DNA of 64,000 nt from Paenibacillus sambharensis (GTDB lineage Bacteria; Bacillota; Bacilli; Paenibacillales; Paenibacillaceae), in the NCBI RefSeq assembly GCF_003233845.1, contig NZ_QKRB01000057.1, positions 372,001 to 436,000 on the forward strand, written 5' to 3'. This document shows, piece after piece, positions 52,256 through 60,925 of this stretch (positions are counted from its first letter, which is position 1; each line of letters begins with the position of its first letter). Made by a program: the position numbers and the translations under genes. Below the pieces are notes generated by a model. The model ran no database searches, was not told where the DNA came from, and saw only the letters and a program-made list of their open reading frames with translations.

Positions 52256-54343
52256 ATGGGTAAAATCAATGTACTGGATGAGCAGCTGGCCAACCAGATC
52301 GCTGCTGGGGAGGTCGTGGAGCGGCCGTCCTCGGTGGTTAAGGAGCTGGTGGAGAACGCGGTTGACGCCGGGAGCACCACCATTGATGTAGAGGTAGAGG
52401 AAGGCGGGCTTACGCTCATCCGGGTCAAGGACAACGGCTCGGGTATCGACCCGGAGGATATTGAGACCGCATTTCAGCGTCATGCCACGAGCAAGCTGCT
52501 CTCCAGCAAGGATTTATTCCGGATCGCAAGCCTTGGCTTCCGTGGTGAGGCCCTCCCCAGTATAGCGGCTGTTGCCCGTGTGGAATGTGTAACCTCTCCG
52601 GAAGAATCAGGGCTCGGCCGCCGGCTCGTAATGGAGGGCGGGACCGTTAAGGCTCTGGAGGATGTTAATACACCGCAGGGCACTGTCATGACGGTTAAGG
52701 ATTTGTTTTACAACACACCCGCCAGGTTAAAGTACATGAAGTCCATTCAGACTGAGCTTGGCCATATATCCGACTACATCAACCGGCTGGCGCTTGCGCA
52801 TCCTGGGATTGCGTTCACCCTGTCTCATAACGGCAACACACTGCTTCGTACTCAGGGAACAGGCGACCGGCTTCAGGTCATAGCGGCCGTCTACGGTACA
52901 GGTGTTGCGAAGAGCATGCTGGCGGTGTCTGGTGACCATCCGGATTACGAGCTGATGGGTTATATATCCAAGCCGGAATTGACCAGATCGAACCGCAACA
53001 GCATTACCGTTATTGTAAATGGCCGATATATTCGCAGCTTCGTCTTGAACCAGGCAATCATGCAGGCCTACCACACGCTGCTGCCTATCAACCGGTTCCC
53101 GGTAGCAGTGCTGGAGATCGGCATGCATCCGGGGCTTGTTGACGTCAATGTGCATCCCTCCAAGATGGAGGTGCGCTTCAGTAAAGAACCGGAGCTTCGG
53201 ACATTCATTGAGCAGGTGCTGAAGGAAAAGCTCGGCGCTATGGTGCATATCCCTGGACAAACAGAAGCCGAACGTTCCAAGCCGGTCTATGTGCAGGAGC
53301 GGATTTCGTTCCATAAACCTGAGCCGGGCTTCCCGGCGCCTTCAGCTTCAGAGCAGTCGAAGAGAGGTTCCAGTCAGGCGGAGCAGCGGAATTCCGGTAT
53401 GCAAGGCGGCAGAGAATACAGCAGCAGTACTGTGGATAGAGGCCGTGCCTGGCAGCCAGCGGCAGGCTATCGCGACCAGCAGCAGGAGCAGCCTATTCCG
53501 CCTGATGCGGCAGAACGGCTGTACAAGCCTTCTTCAACTTCCGGGCAGTCTCAGGCTGTTCAGGAAGCCGCAGCTGCTTGGGAAACCGCATCACCGGTTA
53601 TCCGGGCTGGTGACGGGTATCCCCGGAGCTCTGGATTAGAAAACGGCATGCAGCCGGGCAGCGGCACGGCGCCAGCGTATCCTTCTGAGCCGGTGGATAA
53701 CGGTCAGAATGCTGCAGGGAACGGGACGAAGGCAGCAGACAAGCCGGAGGGTAGCGGTTTTCCCGAACTGTCATGGATCGGTCAGCTGCACGGCACCTAT
53801 TTTGTAGCTCAGAATGAGGATGGCTTGTACCTGATTGACCAGCATGCGGCCCATGAGAGAATCAATTATGAATACTACTTCCGCAAGTTTGGTGAACCCG
53901 AGTCGCTGAGCCAGTCGCTGCTTGTTCCTCTGACGCTGGAATTTACGGCGGGAGAAGCCGTGCTGATCCGGGAACGGCTGGATGCCTTCCGCGAAGCCGG
54001 TGTGGAGCTTGAGCCATTCGGGCAGAACGCCTTCCTGGTGCGCGCTTACCCGCAGTGGCTTCCTGAAGGAGAGGAGCAGCCGATTCTCGAAGAGATGGCT
54101 GACTGGGTTCTGTCTGAGAAGAAGGCAGTCGATCTCTATAAGCTTCGGGAGAAGGCCGCTATTCTCTGCTCGTGCAAAGCATCGATCAAAGCGAACCACC
54201 GGATGAGCCGTGAGGAGGCAGAGGTGCTGCTTGCAAGGCTGGCTGCCTGTGAGCAGCCGTATACATGCCCGCATGGCAGGCCGATCGTTGTTCATATTTC
54301 CACCTATCAGCTTGAGAAGATGTTCAAGCGGGTGATGTCATGA
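52256..54343 (+). CDS. mutL: DNA mismatch repair endonuclease MutL
   Basis: MutL couples MutS to strand incision. The N-terminal GHKL ATPase has QIAAGEVVERPSSVVKELVENA, DNGSGI and LGFRGEALPSI; after the transducer comes a poorly conserved Ser/Gln/Gly-rich linker (about 350-500), then the C-terminal dimer domain with the endonuclease metal motif DQHAAHERINYE and CPHGRPIVVHIS. The endonuclease motif is that of species lacking MutH, as in Bacillales. It ends overlapping the methyltransferase start by 4 bases (ATGA), and starts at ATG 52256 with AAGGAGG about 12 bases upstream. Confidence 0.97.
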   Translation: MGKINVLDEQLANQIAAGEVVERPSSVVKELVENAVDAGSTTIDVEVEEGGLTLIRVKDNGSGIDPEDIETAFQRHATSKLLSSKDLFRIASLGFRGEALPSIAAVARVECVTSPEESGLGRRLVMEGGTVKALEDVNTPQGTVMTVKDLFYNTPARLKYMKSIQTELGHISDYINRLALAHPGIAFTLSHNGNTLLRTQGTGDRLQVIAAVYGTGVAKSMLAVSGDHPDYELMGYISKPELTRSNRNSITVIVNGRYIRSFVLNQAIMQAYHTLLPINRFPVAVLEIGMHPGLVDVNVHPSKMEVRFSKEPELRTFIEQVLKEKLGAMVHIPGQTEAERSKPVYVQERISFHKPEPGFPAPSASEQSKRGSSQAEQRNSGMQGGREYSSSTVDRGRAWQPAAGYRDQQQEQPIPPDAAERLYKPSSTSGQSQAVQEAAAAWETASPVIRAGDGYPRSSGLENGMQPGSGTAPAYPSEPVDNGQNAAGNGTKAADKPEGSGFPELSWIGQLHGTYFVAQNEDGLYLIDQHAAHERINYEYYFRKFGEPESLSQSLLVPLTLEFTAGEAVLIRERLDAFREAGVELEPFGQNAFLVRAYPQWLPEGEEQPILEEMADWVLSEKKAVDLYKLREKAAILCSCKASIKANHRMSREEAEVLLARLAACEQPYTCPHGRPIVVHISTYQLEKMFKRVMS

Positions 54344-55113
54344 TTGTGACGACATCTGAGAAGCCGGTGCAGCAGATAGAGGAGAGGGCGCGAATGCTGG
54401 CGGATGAGCTGAGCGGCCGGTACGTTCCCCGCAAGGATTCGACCCTCGTCAAGCTGCGCCAGCGTTATCATGATGATCAGCTCCTTGTCGTCACAGCGGA
54501 TGAGCTGCGTTATTATGAGGACGAGGGCACGCCGCTTCATTTTCATCCAAGCATGGCCTTTGTCCGCGTCAAGCGGCTTCGCAAGGGTGAGATCGATCCG
54601 CTGCTCGCTGTTTCCGGCTGCACGCCAGGCGACAGCGTGGTGGATTGCACGGCCGGCCTTGCCTCTGATTCCATCGTATTCGCTTATGGCGTCGGACCAG
54701 CAGGCCATGTAACCGCGCTGGAGAGCGAGCAGCTGCTGTATACCATCATCCGTGAAGGTTTGCAGCATTACATAACGGGATTGAAGGATGTAGATGATGC
54801 GCTGCGCCGGATTGAGGTGGTCCGGGAGGAGCATCTTCGGTACTTGTCCGGATTGCCGGATAACAGCGTGGATATTATTTATTTTGACCCCATGTTCCGC
54901 GATCCGATCGCTGCCTCTGCCTCATTAAGACCACTGCGCGGGCTTGCCAACCATCAGGCACTGACCGAACAGGCGGTGGCTGAGGCAGTCAGGGCTGCGC
55001 GCAAGTCCGTCGTCTTGAAGGAAATGGCGAAGAGCGGAGAGTTTGAACGGCTCGGGTTCGAACGGCAGCGATACGGCACCGCGAAAACCGCCTATGGAGT
55101 GATACGAATTTGA
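54340..55113 (+). CDS. class I SAM-dependent methyltransferase, RsmJ-like
   Basis: This 257-residue methyltransferase has the RsmJ-like layout (m2G methylation of 16S rRNA is known for E. coli RsmJ): an N-terminal RQRYHDDQLLVVTADELRYY segment, then SAM-binding VVDCTAGLASDSIVFAYG, ALESEQLLYTII for the acidic motif, and the catalytic-loop IIYFDPMFRDPI. The same gene lies between mutL and miaA in other Paenibacillaceae by my recollection. Start and stop are both coupled by 4-base overlaps to mutL and miaA, so the genes are one transcript. The exact substrate in this group is not proven. Confidence 0.85.
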   Translation: MIVTTSEKPVQQIEERARMLADELSGRYVPRKDSTLVKLRQRYHDDQLLVVTADELRYYEDEGTPLHFHPSMAFVRVKRLRKGEIDPLLAVSGCTPGDSVVDCTAGLASDSIVFAYGVGPAGHVTALESEQLLYTIIREGLQHYITGLKDVDDALRRIEVVREEHLRYLSGLPDNSVDIIYFDPMFRDPIAASASLRPLRGLANHQALTEQAVAEAVRAARKSVVLKEMAKSGEFERLGFERQRYGTAKTAYGVIRI

Positions 55114-56084
55114 CAACCAGCAGCTTGGATAATCAGAGTAAGAACCGCCTGCTCGTATTGATTGGACCGACAGCGGTCGGGAAGACCCGCTATAGTCTGG
55201 AAATTGCCAAAGCGTGGAACGCCGAGATCATATCCGGAGATTCCATGCAGGTTTACAAGGGCATGGATATCGGAACGGCAAAGCTCCCCTTGGAAGAACA
55301 GGAGGGCATCCCGCACCATATGATCGATATCTGCGAACCGGAGCATCCTTTCTCGGTGGCCGAATTCCAGGAGCGGAGCAGGAGGCTGATCGAAGAGATC
55401 TCGGGACGCGGCAGACTACCATTCATCGTTGGCGGAACGGGCCTGTATGTTGAAGCGGTCTGCTACAACTATGTATTCTCGGAGAGCGGGTCTGATGAAG
55501 CATTCCGAGAAGAGATGCAGCTGTATGCGGAAGAGAACGGCGCTGAGGCGCTGCACAGCAGGCTGCAAGACATTGATCCCGTAACAGCCCAGCGCATCCA
55601 CCCGAACGACATCCGCAGGGTAATCCGCGCCCTTGAGGTGTTTCATACAACGGGAACCACCATGTCGGAGCAGCTCGCCGGTCAAAAAAAGGAGAGCCCC
55701 TACGAACTCTGTATCATAGGTTTGACGATGCCGCGGGAAAAGCTGTACGATAGGGTGGAGCTGCGAATCGACCAAATGATGGAAGAAGGGCTGGTCGAGG
55801 AAGTCAAGGGTCTGCTCGAAGCCGGGGTCCCGGAAAGTGCGATCGCTCTTCAAGGACTGGGATATAAGGAAATCGTTCCCTATCTGAAAGGTGAAACTTC
55901 ACTTGATGAGGCGGTATATACGCTAAAGCGCGATACCCGGCATTTCGCCAAGCGGCAGCTGTCCTGGTTTCGCCATATGAAGGGCATACACTGGGTCGAT
56001 GTTGGCGACGAGCAAAATTTTCACGGGAACCTTCAGGAAATACATGGTATACTAGAAGGAAAGTTCAAGCATCACCTTGAATAA
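55110..56084 (+). CDS. miaA: tRNA dimethylallyltransferase MiaA
   Basis: MiaA adds the dimethylallyl group to A37 of tRNAs that read codons starting with U. The P-loop is IGPTAVGKTRYSLEIAK, and ISGDSMQVYKGMDIGTAK, HHMIDI and FIVGGTGLYVEA are all family marks; 324 residues is normal. It starts at TTG 55110, overlapping the methyltransferase stop by 4 bases (TTGA). hfq follows after 36 bases, the conserved miaA-hfq order. Confidence 0.97.
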   Translation: MTTSSLDNQSKNRLLVLIGPTAVGKTRYSLEIAKAWNAEIISGDSMQVYKGMDIGTAKLPLEEQEGIPHHMIDICEPEHPFSVAEFQERSRRLIEEISGRGRLPFIVGGTGLYVEAVCYNYVFSESGSDEAFREEMQLYAEENGAEALHSRLQDIDPVTAQRIHPNDIRRVIRALEVFHTTGTTMSEQLAGQKKESPYELCIIGLTMPREKLYDRVELRIDQMMEEGLVEEVKGLLEAGVPESAIALQGLGYKEIVPYLKGETSLDEAVYTLKRDTRHFAKRQLSWFRHMKGIHWVDVGDEQNFHGNLQEIHGILEGKFKHHLE

Positions 56085-56120
56085 ACTAGTAATCAATCTT
56101 TTTGACGGGGGTACGGCCAA

Positions 56121-56360
56121 ATGAACAAACCGATCAATATTCAAGATACGTTCCTAAATCAGCTGCGCAAGGACAGTGTGCCGGTTACGGTATATCTGAC
56201 CAACGGGTTTCAAATTCGCGGCGTAATCAAAGCATTTGACAATTTCACGATCGTTATTGACAGTGAAGGCCGTCAGCAAATGGTATACAAGCATGCCATC
56301 TCGACGTTCACCCCGCAGCGCAATGTGTCGCTGATGCAGGATAACAGCGGAGAAGGCTGA
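56121..56360 (+). CDS. hfq: RNA chaperone Hfq
   Basis: Hfq is a hexameric Sm-like ring that binds small RNAs and poly(A) or U-rich tails. The 79-residue sequence has the Sm1 part ([38 protein letters not shown]) and Sm2 ([15 protein letters not shown]), with the distal and proximal face residues in place, and a short C-terminal tail as in Gram-positives. ATG 56121 follows GGGGG. A structured element follows in the gap before the next gene. Confidence 0.97.
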   Translation: MNKPINIQDTFLNQLRKDSVPVTVYLTNGFQIRGVIKAFDNFTIVIDSEGRQQMVYKHAISTFTPQRNVSLMQDNSGEG

Positions 56361-56381
56361 GCCGGGTTATTTTGAAACCTT

Positions 56382-56411
56382 TTGACATGAAGTTTCGTTA
56401 AGATGAATAAC
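56382..56411 (+). promoter_or_regulatory. promoter in the hfq-PBP gap
   Basis: TTGACA at 56382-56387 is a perfect -35; 18 bases on is AATAAC (56406-56411), four of six with the -10 consensus. A transcript would begin near 56418, at the foot of the hairpin that follows. Confidence 0.45.
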
Positions 56412-56420
56412 GGATGCAGG

Positions 56421-56486
56421 AGCAACCCGTTAATTGATCGCAGCTGTACCCGCCAGGGTGTGGCTGCGGCGATTGGGTTGTTCTTT
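56421..56486 (+). ncRNA. long structured hairpin: terminator, attenuator or small RNA
   Basis: Four stacked helices: AGCAACCC/GGGTTGTT (56421-56428 with 56475-56482), AATTG/CGATT, CGCAGC/GCTGCG (56439-56444 with 56463-56468) and ACCC/GGGT around a GCCA loop, then TTCTTTT. It can act as terminator of miaA-hfq; with the promoter just before it, it could also be a short RNA of about 65 bases or an attenuator for the PBP gene. Confidence 0.4.
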
Positions 56487-56551
56487 TCGTTCGGGCACTA
56501 TATATAGTACGGGTGCTGCAATAATCACCCGGCATGGGAGGGGAGTCTGCT

Positions 56552-59311
56552 GTGACAGAACCTAGATCCGCAAGGACAGGCAGCAGCGAACGCGGCAGCA
56601 GGAAGGCTGCGCCGAAGAAGAAGAAGCCAAAGAAGAAATTTTCAGTTAAGAGAATGATGATATGGATGTTCTTTACCGGGGCGGTTGCAATCGTATGTGC
56701 GATTATAGGCTACCTGCTGATTGCTCTTAACGGGGAACGGATTCTGGCGGCGAACCAGGATGAATTCGTGTTCGCTGAAGCATCCACAATCTATGATGCC
56801 GATGGCAACGAGATTACCAAGCTGTACCGGGAGAACCGGGAGTATGTTGAATTTTCCAAGATCCCCAAGCTGCTGAGAGACGCCTTTGTCGCTACCGAGG
56901 ATAAGCGTTTCTACGAGCATAATGGGGTTGACTTCTTCGCAATTGGGCGCGCGCTTGTGAAGGATGTTATCGCACGCAGCGCAGTCGAGGGCGGCAGTAC
57001 AATAACGCAGCAGCTTGCGAAGAATATGTTCCTCAGTCATGAGAAGACATTCTTCCGCAAAGCGTCGGAAGCCTCTATCGCCGTTGCACTGGAGAATAAG
57101 AAATCAAAGGACCAGATTCTGGAGATGTACCTTAACCGGATCTACTTCGGCAAGACTGCCTACGGCATTCAGGCTGCTTCCGAGCTGTATTTTGGCAAGG
57201 AAAAACTTGAAGACCTGGATATCTGGGAAATTGCCACACTGGCGGGTATGCCGAAGGCGCCTAGCCGTTACAACCCGATCAACAATCCTGAGAAATCCCA
57301 AGAGAGGATGGCAGTTGTGCTGTCCCTGATGGTGCAGCAGGGCTTGATCACGCAGGCTGAAGCAGATGAAGCCAAGGCAGAGGCTGCTAAATATGAACCG
57401 CCTGTTGCCAATGAGGAGAAAGTAACTCAGCCCTATCCTGCTTTTATCGATTACGTCATCAACGAGGCTGAGCGGGTATCCGGATTGACGGAAGAGCAGC
57501 TGCGGCTGGGCGGTTACAGCATCCGTACGACGCTGAACACGAAGGCTCAGCAGATCGTTGAGAAGGAGTTTGCCGATCCAAGCAACTTCGAAGAGAGTGT
57601 GGACGACCAGATCGTTCAAGGCGCTATGATTATTATTGATCACCGCAGCGGTGCCGTGCAGGCGATTGGCGGCGGGCGGGACTATCAGGTAAAGGGCACC
57701 AACCGGGTTCTCGATACCAGGCAGCCGGGCTCGGCCTTCAAGCCGATAACCGTGTACGGTCCAGCCCTTGAGACGGGCGAGTGGTTCCCGTGGTCCACTC
57801 TGCGGGATGATAAGAAGTGCTACGGCAATTATTGCCCGACTGACTCCAATCGTGTTAAGTATATCGGACCAGTCAGCATGGAGCAGTCGGTTAAAGAATC
57901 GCGTAACGCGTCTGCAGTTTGGCTGCTGAACGAGATCGGGATTCAGCGGGGGCTTGATTTTGCCAAGACGCTTGGATTTGAACTGGCGCCGGAGGACCGT
58001 AACCTTGCGGTAGCGCTTGGCGGTCTGTATAACGGTGTGACACCGATGCAGATGGCGACAGCCTACAGTGTGTTTGCTAACGGCGGCAAATCGGTAGACC
58101 CGCATGCCATTATCAAGATTGAAACCCGCGGCGGCGGGACGGAATATGAGTACAAAGCGCCGAGGGCCAAGCAGCTTATTGAGCCTGAGACGGCTTATTA
58201 CATGACTGATATGCTTCAAAGCGTGCTGGAGAAGGGCGGAACAGGCACCCGCGCACGGATCGACCGACCAGTGGCAGGCAAGACGGGAACAACACAGCAT
58301 GGCGTTCCAGGTCTGGTCTCAAGCGGCAACCGGGATGCCTGGTTTGTCGGCTATACCCCAGAGTGGTCGGCTGCCGTCTGGATGGGATATGTGCGAACAG
58401 ATGCCCAGCATGTGCTCAAGCAGAGCAGTGCCATGTCAGCCGCGATGTTCGCCAAGGTTATGGGGCAGGCGATGAAGGGAATGCCGGTAACCAGCTTTGA
58501 CAAGCCGGGAAATGTGAAAGAAGTGGAGCAGCCGCCTAAGGTTGGCGGTTTCTCGGTGAAGTGGAGCGAGGATCAGATGGGGGTTCAGATTTCCTGGGCT
58601 CGCCAGAGCGATAAGAATCTGCTGTACAACGTTTACCGGAAAGAGTCCTCAGAGGGCCAATATACACTGATAACCCAGACCTCTGACACGTCGGTTCTGG
58701 ATCAAGGGGTAATGGCCAACAGCACTTATGAATATTATGTGGTGTCCTACAACTCTGACCTGGGCCTGGAGGGAGAACCTTCCACCAAAGTTTCTATTAC
58801 GGTTCCAGAGCCTACAATGGAGTCGCCGTCGGATTTGGAGGATCCTGAGAACTTGGAGAACGAGCCGGCAGATGACTTGCCGGATAACCTCGGTAACCTC
58901 CCGGGTAATGTGACCGAGCCAGATGTAACCGAGCCTTCGAATACGAATAGTAATGATCCCGCAGCGGGCGGGAATGCTGGAGGCAATGCCAGCGGCAGCC
59001 CTAATTCTGCTGGAGGATCAGGAAGCGTAAACGGGGGCAGTAACGCTGCCGGCAGCACCGGGGGTAGTGGCACGGGCGGGAACACGGGAGGCGCTTCTAG
59101 TGGATCGGTAGAAGGCAGCACCGGGGGAACGGCCGAACAGCCAGGGGGCACAAACACTGCAGAGCCGGATGGCTCTGCGGATGGCACGGCTGCGACGCCG
59201 GCGCGCGGTAGCCAGCCTACCGGCCGCAGCAGCCAGATTGCGCCTAAAGTAGATGTTAATCAACAAGACACAGAGTCAGCTGCAGGTACGGCAAACACGC
59301 CGCAGCCTTGA
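56552..59311 (+). CDS. class A penicillin-binding protein (PBP1A type)
   Basis: This bifunctional enzyme polymerises and cross-links peptidoglycan at the outer membrane face. From GTG 56552 (8 bases after GGGAGGGG; an ATG at 56534 overlaps that site) it has 919 residues: a Lys-rich cytoplasmic tail, one helix (about 30-55), glycosyltransferase GT51 (ATEDKRFYEHNGVD, GGSTITQQLAKN, RIYFGKTAYG), transpeptidase with PGSAFKP, ESRNAS and GKTGTT, a fibronectin type III-like domain (about 655-745), and a tail of about 165 residues rich in Gly, Ser, Asn, Thr and Pro. The FN3 plus low-complexity tail is common in Paenibacillus PBPs. A terminator follows. Confidence 0.94.
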   Translation: MTEPRSARTGSSERGSRKAAPKKKKPKKKFSVKRMMIWMFFTGAVAIVCAIIGYLLIALNGERILAANQDEFVFAEASTIYDADGNEITKLYRENREYVEFSKIPKLLRDAFVATEDKRFYEHNGVDFFAIGRALVKDVIARSAVEGGSTITQQLAKNMFLSHEKTFFRKASEASIAVALENKKSKDQILEMYLNRIYFGKTAYGIQAASELYFGKEKLEDLDIWEIATLAGMPKAPSRYNPINNPEKSQERMAVVLSLMVQQGLITQAEADEAKAEAAKYEPPVANEEKVTQPYPAFIDYVINEAERVSGLTEEQLRLGGYSIRTTLNTKAQQIVEKEFADPSNFEESVDDQIVQGAMIIIDHRSGAVQAIGGGRDYQVKGTNRVLDTRQPGSAFKPITVYGPALETGEWFPWSTLRDDKKCYGNYCPTDSNRVKYIGPVSMEQSVKESRNASAVWLLNEIGIQRGLDFAKTLGFELAPEDRNLAVALGGLYNGVTPMQMATAYSVFANGGKSVDPHAIIKIETRGGGTEYEYKAPRAKQLIEPETAYYMTDMLQSVLEKGGTGTRARIDRPVAGKTGTTQHGVPGLVSSGNRDAWFVGYTPEWSAAVWMGYVRTDAQHVLKQSSAMSAAMFAKVMGQAMKGMPVTSFDKPGNVKEVEQPPKVGGFSVKWSEDQMGVQISWARQSDKNLLYNVYRKESSEGQYTLITQTSDTSVLDQGVMANSTYEYYVVSYNSDLGLEGEPSTKVSITVPEPTMESPSDLEDPENLENEPADDLPDNLGNLPGNVTEPDVTEPSNTNSNDPAAGGNAGGNASGSPNSAGGSGSVNGGSNAAGSTGGSGTGGNTGGASSGSVEGSTGGTAEQPGGTNTAEPDGSADGTAATPARGSQPTGRSSQIAPKVDVNQQDTESAAGTANTPQP

Positions 59312-59329
59312 CCAAGCTGCAGTACTGAA

Positions 59330-59357
59330 GGGATGGGGAGCTTCCTCATCTCTTTTT
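59330..59357 (+). terminator. terminator after the PBP gene
   Basis: GGGATGGGG (59330-59338) pairs with CCTCATCTC (59344-59352) using two G-T pairs, followed by five T. Confidence 0.75.
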
Positions 59358-59539
59358 GTTATGTGAAGCAATAGGAAAAGGGCTAGCTGGGTATCTGCTT
59401 ATTTTTCGGGGTCCAACTGGAGAAGGCGTTCAAGATGTGGTAAGCTTTTTTTATGGAATTGTTTAGGAGCCATGTTTTCTAAGGAAGGCCCGGCTAGAAT
59501 GCGGGCGTATTATGATCCCAACGGAAAGGTACGTACCTT

Positions 59540-60097
59540 ATGAAACGAAAATTTTCAGATCGGGCTAACTGGAGGCGTATCCTTCGCAAAAGCTACACAT
59601 GCTTATCACTCGACGGCGATGATTTCAGGGGATTGGTCACCTTCTACCGGATTCATGAACTCCGTGAACCGTTATGGAAGGAGTACAACGGCAAGAGGCT
59701 GTGCCTGGCGGACAAGGGGTTTCTATGGATGCAGCATTTTCCCCGCGGGGAGCACTTCGTTGTTACGACCATGTTTGATGACAAGGGCAAAGTTGTGCAG
59801 TGGTACATTGACATTTGCAAGACACAGGGCCTGACCGACCAGAAGGTCCCATGGTTCGATGACATGTATCTGGATATTGTTGTGCTGCCGACAGGTGAAG
59901 TGTTCCTTCTGGATGAAGACGAGTTGGAGGAGGCCGTTCAGTCCGGAGAAGTGACAGTCAGGGAAGCGGAAATGGCGAAGAAAACGGCTGGCCGGCTCTT
60001 GTCGCTGATCCGCAACGGGCGGTTCCGTTATTTTACCTTAAGCTTGAAGCATCGGAAGTCGCTTGCTGAACGTGTAAGCGGAAAGGAGCTTTCGTGA
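59540..60097 (+). CDS. DUF402-domain protein
   Basis: A 185-residue protein with a DUF402 domain, the fold of FomD and of the nucleoside tri-/diphosphate phosphatases; conserved residues are seen in WYIDICKTQGL and DDMYLDIVVLPTGEVFLLDEDELEEA, where acidic residues bind metal in relatives. Activity on nucleotides is possible but unproven here. ATG 59540 follows AAAGGTAC. The YdcF gene overlaps its end by 4 bases (GTGA), so the two are translated together. Confidence 0.85.
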   Translation: MKRKFSDRANWRRILRKSYTCLSLDGDDFRGLVTFYRIHELREPLWKEYNGKRLCLADKGFLWMQHFPRGEHFVVTTMFDDKGKVVQWYIDICKTQGLTDQKVPWFDDMYLDIVVLPTGEVFLLDEDELEEAVQSGEVTVREAEMAKKTAGRLLSLIRNGRFRYFTLSLKHRKSLAERVSGKELS

Positions 60098-60771
60098 AGC
60101 CAATAATGCAGGCTGTAATGGCTGTTGAGACAGCCGGCCACACCCGCGGTAGAAGATTGCGCCGTCTCGCATTGCGGATTATCCTTGCCGCTGTGCTGCT
60201 CACCGTTATCTGGGTGGGCTATCTGCTCTGGGTTATCAACCGGTTTGACCCTGGCCCTGTTGGAGAAAGCTATGATGCGGGGATCGTGCTGGGAGCCTCT
60301 CTTTGGCGCGATGTGCCAAGCCCCGGATTAAGGGAGCGGCTGGATCATGCGCTTAAGCTTTATGAAGAAGGCCGGTTCGATACCTTTATTTTGACAGGGG
60401 GATATGGCGGGGTCCGCTCCAGGCTGGCCGAAGCAGAAGGGATGCGTAATTATCTGCTTGAACGCGGCGTGCCTGAGTCGGATATGCTGCTCGAAACGAC
60501 ATCAACGAGTACTTACGACAACCTGTTGAACAGCAAAGCCATTATGAGAGAGCATGATATTGAGAAGGTCGTTATTATTACGCATGAGTTTCATTCAGCA
60601 CGCGCTTATGACATTGCCCGTTACCTGAATTACCCGGATGCTGACCTGTCTCCTGCCAAGTCAGAGGTCGTACCGGAGCATCAGCAGCAGCCTCGTGAAG
60701 TACTGGCATTTACCAAGTGGAAAATAGACAGCTTACTGTTAAAGCTTGGCCTTCGTCTGCCGGATTTCTAG
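60094..60771 (+). CDS. YdcF/SanA-family (DUF218) membrane protein
   Basis: A 225-residue protein with one N-terminal helix (about 28-50; LALRIILAAVLLTVIWVGYL) and an outer DUF218 domain: IVLGASLWRDVPSPGLRERLDHAL, TFILTGGYGG, TSTSTYDNLLNSKAIM and VIITHEFHSARA. Relatives (SanA, ElyC, YdcF) are tied to envelope integrity, but the reaction is unknown. It starts at GTG 60094, overlapping the DUF402 stop by 4 bases. Confidence 0.88.
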   Translation: MKPIMQAVMAVETAGHTRGRRLRRLALRIILAAVLLTVIWVGYLLWVINRFDPGPVGESYDAGIVLGASLWRDVPSPGLRERLDHALKLYEEGRFDTFILTGGYGGVRSRLAEAEGMRNYLLERGVPESDMLLETTSTSTYDNLLNSKAIMREHDIEKVVIITHEFHSARAYDIARYLNYPDADLSPAKSEVVPEHQQQPREVLAFTKWKIDSLLLKLGLRLPDF

Positions 60772-60837
60772 AGCCGCCAGACAGTGTGTTATACGGACAA
60801 GGGTGCTCAAATCTTCTACTATGCAGGAAATCTGCCG

Positions 60838-60845
60838 CATATATT
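60838..60845 (+). promoter_or_regulatory. possible SigE -10 element upstream of spoVK
   Basis: CATATATT differs from the SigE -10 consensus CATACANT at one position, 81 bases before the spoVK start. spoVK of B. subtilis is SigE-dependent. The -35 is not clear. A short inverted repeat (60855-60861 with 60880-60886) lies in the leader. Confidence 0.35.
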
Positions 60846-60925
60846 GTTCAAGCGGAACAGGGCCGGGAACAGCAAGGGTCCTGTTCGAATTGCAGCTTAG
60901 CAAGTGGTAGAGAGGGGTGCCTGTA

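Noticed and set aside
57104-58300. Leftward open frame of 398 codons opposite the PBP gene
   Set aside because: It mirrors the transpeptidase and glycosyltransferase coding sequence; the product (many scattered Arg, Cys and His) looks like an antisense artefact of the GC-rich codon pattern.
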